Below, piece after piece: positions 63,350-64,000 of a stretch of DNA of 64,000 nt. A program made the position numbers and the translations under genes. The stretch covers positions 62,001-126,000 of the forward strand of contig RIBJ01000030.1 in NCBI GenBank assembly GCA_003762715.1. Reading direction: 5' to 3'. Source of the stretch: Muribaculaceae bacterium Isolate-104 (HZI) (lineage in GTDB: Bacteria > Bacteroidota > Bacteroidia > Bacteroidales > Muribaculaceae). Each line of letters begins with the position of its first letter. The first letter of the stretch is position 1. The notes beneath the pieces are model-generated. The model had not been told where the DNA came from. It was given only the letters and a program-made list of their open reading frames with translations, and ran no database searches.

Positions 63350-64000
63350 ATGGGCAAAATAATAGCTATTGCAAACCAAAAGGGAGGGGTGGGAAAAACC
63401 ACCACGACAATAAATCTCGGCGCGTCTCTTGCCGCCGAGGGTAAGAAAGTTCTTATCATCGATGCCGATCCTCAGGCAAACGCCACCTCCGGCTATGGAA
63501 TAAAGCCTTCTGAGCTGTCATCTTCCATCTACGAGTGTCTGGTAGACGACTATCCTGTGGACGGCTCTCAGGTGCCTACATGTGTGGAGGGTCTTGAGCT
63601 TGTGGGCTCGCACATCAATCTCGCGGGCGCTGAGATAGAGCTTATCAACCGTCCGAACAGAGAGCAGGCAATGGCAAACTGTCTTAAAAGCGTTGTTGAC
63701 AAGTATGACTACATACTGATTGACTGTTCGCCCTCGCTCGGTCTGATAACTGTAAACGCGCTTACCGCAGCGCACTCGGTGATAATACCGGTACAGGCGG
63801 AATACTTCGCGCTCGAAGGCATCACCAAGCTCATAAACACAATCCGCATAATAAAGCCCAAACTCAACCCCGGGCTTGAGATAGAGGGTTTTCTGCTTAC
63901 CATGTATGACGCCCGCCTGCGCCTTGCCAATCAGATATATGAAGAGCTGAAAGGTCACTTCGGCGATATGGTGTTCAACACCGTGATACCGCGCAATATC
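63350..64000 (+). CDS. parA: ParA/Soj chromosome-partitioning ATPase, 3' end outside window
   Basis: The first 217 residues are present. MGKIIAIANQKGGVGKTTTTINLGASLA carries the deviant Walker A (KGGVGKTT, residues 11-18). VLIIDADPQANATSG, YDYILIDCSPSLGLITVNAL (Walker B region) and VIIPVQAEYFALEG follow. This is the chromosomal ParA/Soj pattern, which moves or positions ParB-parS complexes. The ATG at 63350 is the natural start. A near-consensus -7 box (TTACTTTG, 63316-63323) lies just upstream. parB is expected just beyond the window edge. Confidence 0.95.
   Translation, partial: MGKIIAIANQKGGVGKTTTTINLGASLAAEGKKVLIIDADPQANATSGYGIKPSELSSSIYECLVDDYPVDGSQVPTCVEGLELVGSHINLAGAEIELINRPNREQAMANCLKSVVDKYDYILIDCSPSLGLITVNALTAAHSVIIPVQAEYFALEGITKLINTIRIIKPKLNPGLEIEGFLLTMYDARLRLANQIYEELKGHFGDMVFNTVIPRNI

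Overview
The window reads as chromosomal DNA of an anaerobic gut Bacteroidales bacterium, most likely a Muribaculaceae/Bacteroides-type lineage. The evidence is a recurrent Bacteroidetes promoter signature (-7 box TAnnTTTG, often with TTG/TTTG about 20 nt upstream), methylmalonyl-CoA mutase in two subunits (succinate-propionate metabolism), PPDK, an anaerobic sulfatase maturase with a serine-type sulfatase, GH20 and GH29 glycosidases, a Bacteroidetes-type putative porin, and DUF5606 and BT_3928-like proteins. No rRNA, tRNA, CRISPR array, integrase or IS transposase was recognised.

Layout: 1-9.4 kb holds ppdK (truncated by the window edge), an RlmD/RumA-type RNA methyltransferase and a complete RND efflux operon (MFP, pump, outer-membrane factor). 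9.4-12.2 kb has a CYTH protein, GluQ-type synthetase and an MFS transporter. 12.2-18.6 kb is a small host-glycan locus: GH20 hexosaminidase, GH29 fucosidase, serine-type sulfatase and, divergently, its radical-SAM maturase. 18.7-21.3 kb has rpmH, a META-domain lipoprotein and an NhaC antiporter.

21.3-27.9 kb is the accessory stretch and the main point of interest. A small HTH regulator carrying a 13-C homopolymer is followed by a same-strand run of mostly small genes: two neighbouring proteins built from one repeated ~55-residue module, a PD-(D/E)XK-like protein, a lysine-rich tandem-repeat protein, a TerB-like helical protein split by a frameshift, a tail-anchored protein, a 104-residue conserved-looking protein, a coiled-coil protein, two tiny proteins and a voltage-gated-channel-like protein with an unusual pore and a large unknown C-terminal domain. 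The organisation suggests one membrane-linked system, possibly stress or defence related. Its function is not known to me.

28-37.6 kb: a palindromic MITE-like element just upstream of a putative porin, a solute-binding protein, a secreted esterase-like hydrolase, a TSCPD protein, htpG and clpC. 37.8-47.2 kb: gyrA, a TPR protein, DUF1599 and BT_3928-like proteins, tpiA, a SPOR protein, folE, DUF5606 and a Yip1-like protein. A second, larger palindromic element (47.16-47.48 kb) shares a core with the first. 47.5-64 kb: smpB, a hypothetical protein, mutA-mutB, an OmpA/glycine-zipper lipoprotein, an EamA transporter, a HEAT-like protein, a LysM protein with an outer-membrane barrel protein, holA, an HSDR_N-type nuclease-fold protein, a Dabb protein, an ABC-F ATPase, queA and the start of parA.

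Positions and motifs were read by eye. Family names rest on recognised motifs and overall resemblance, not on searches.
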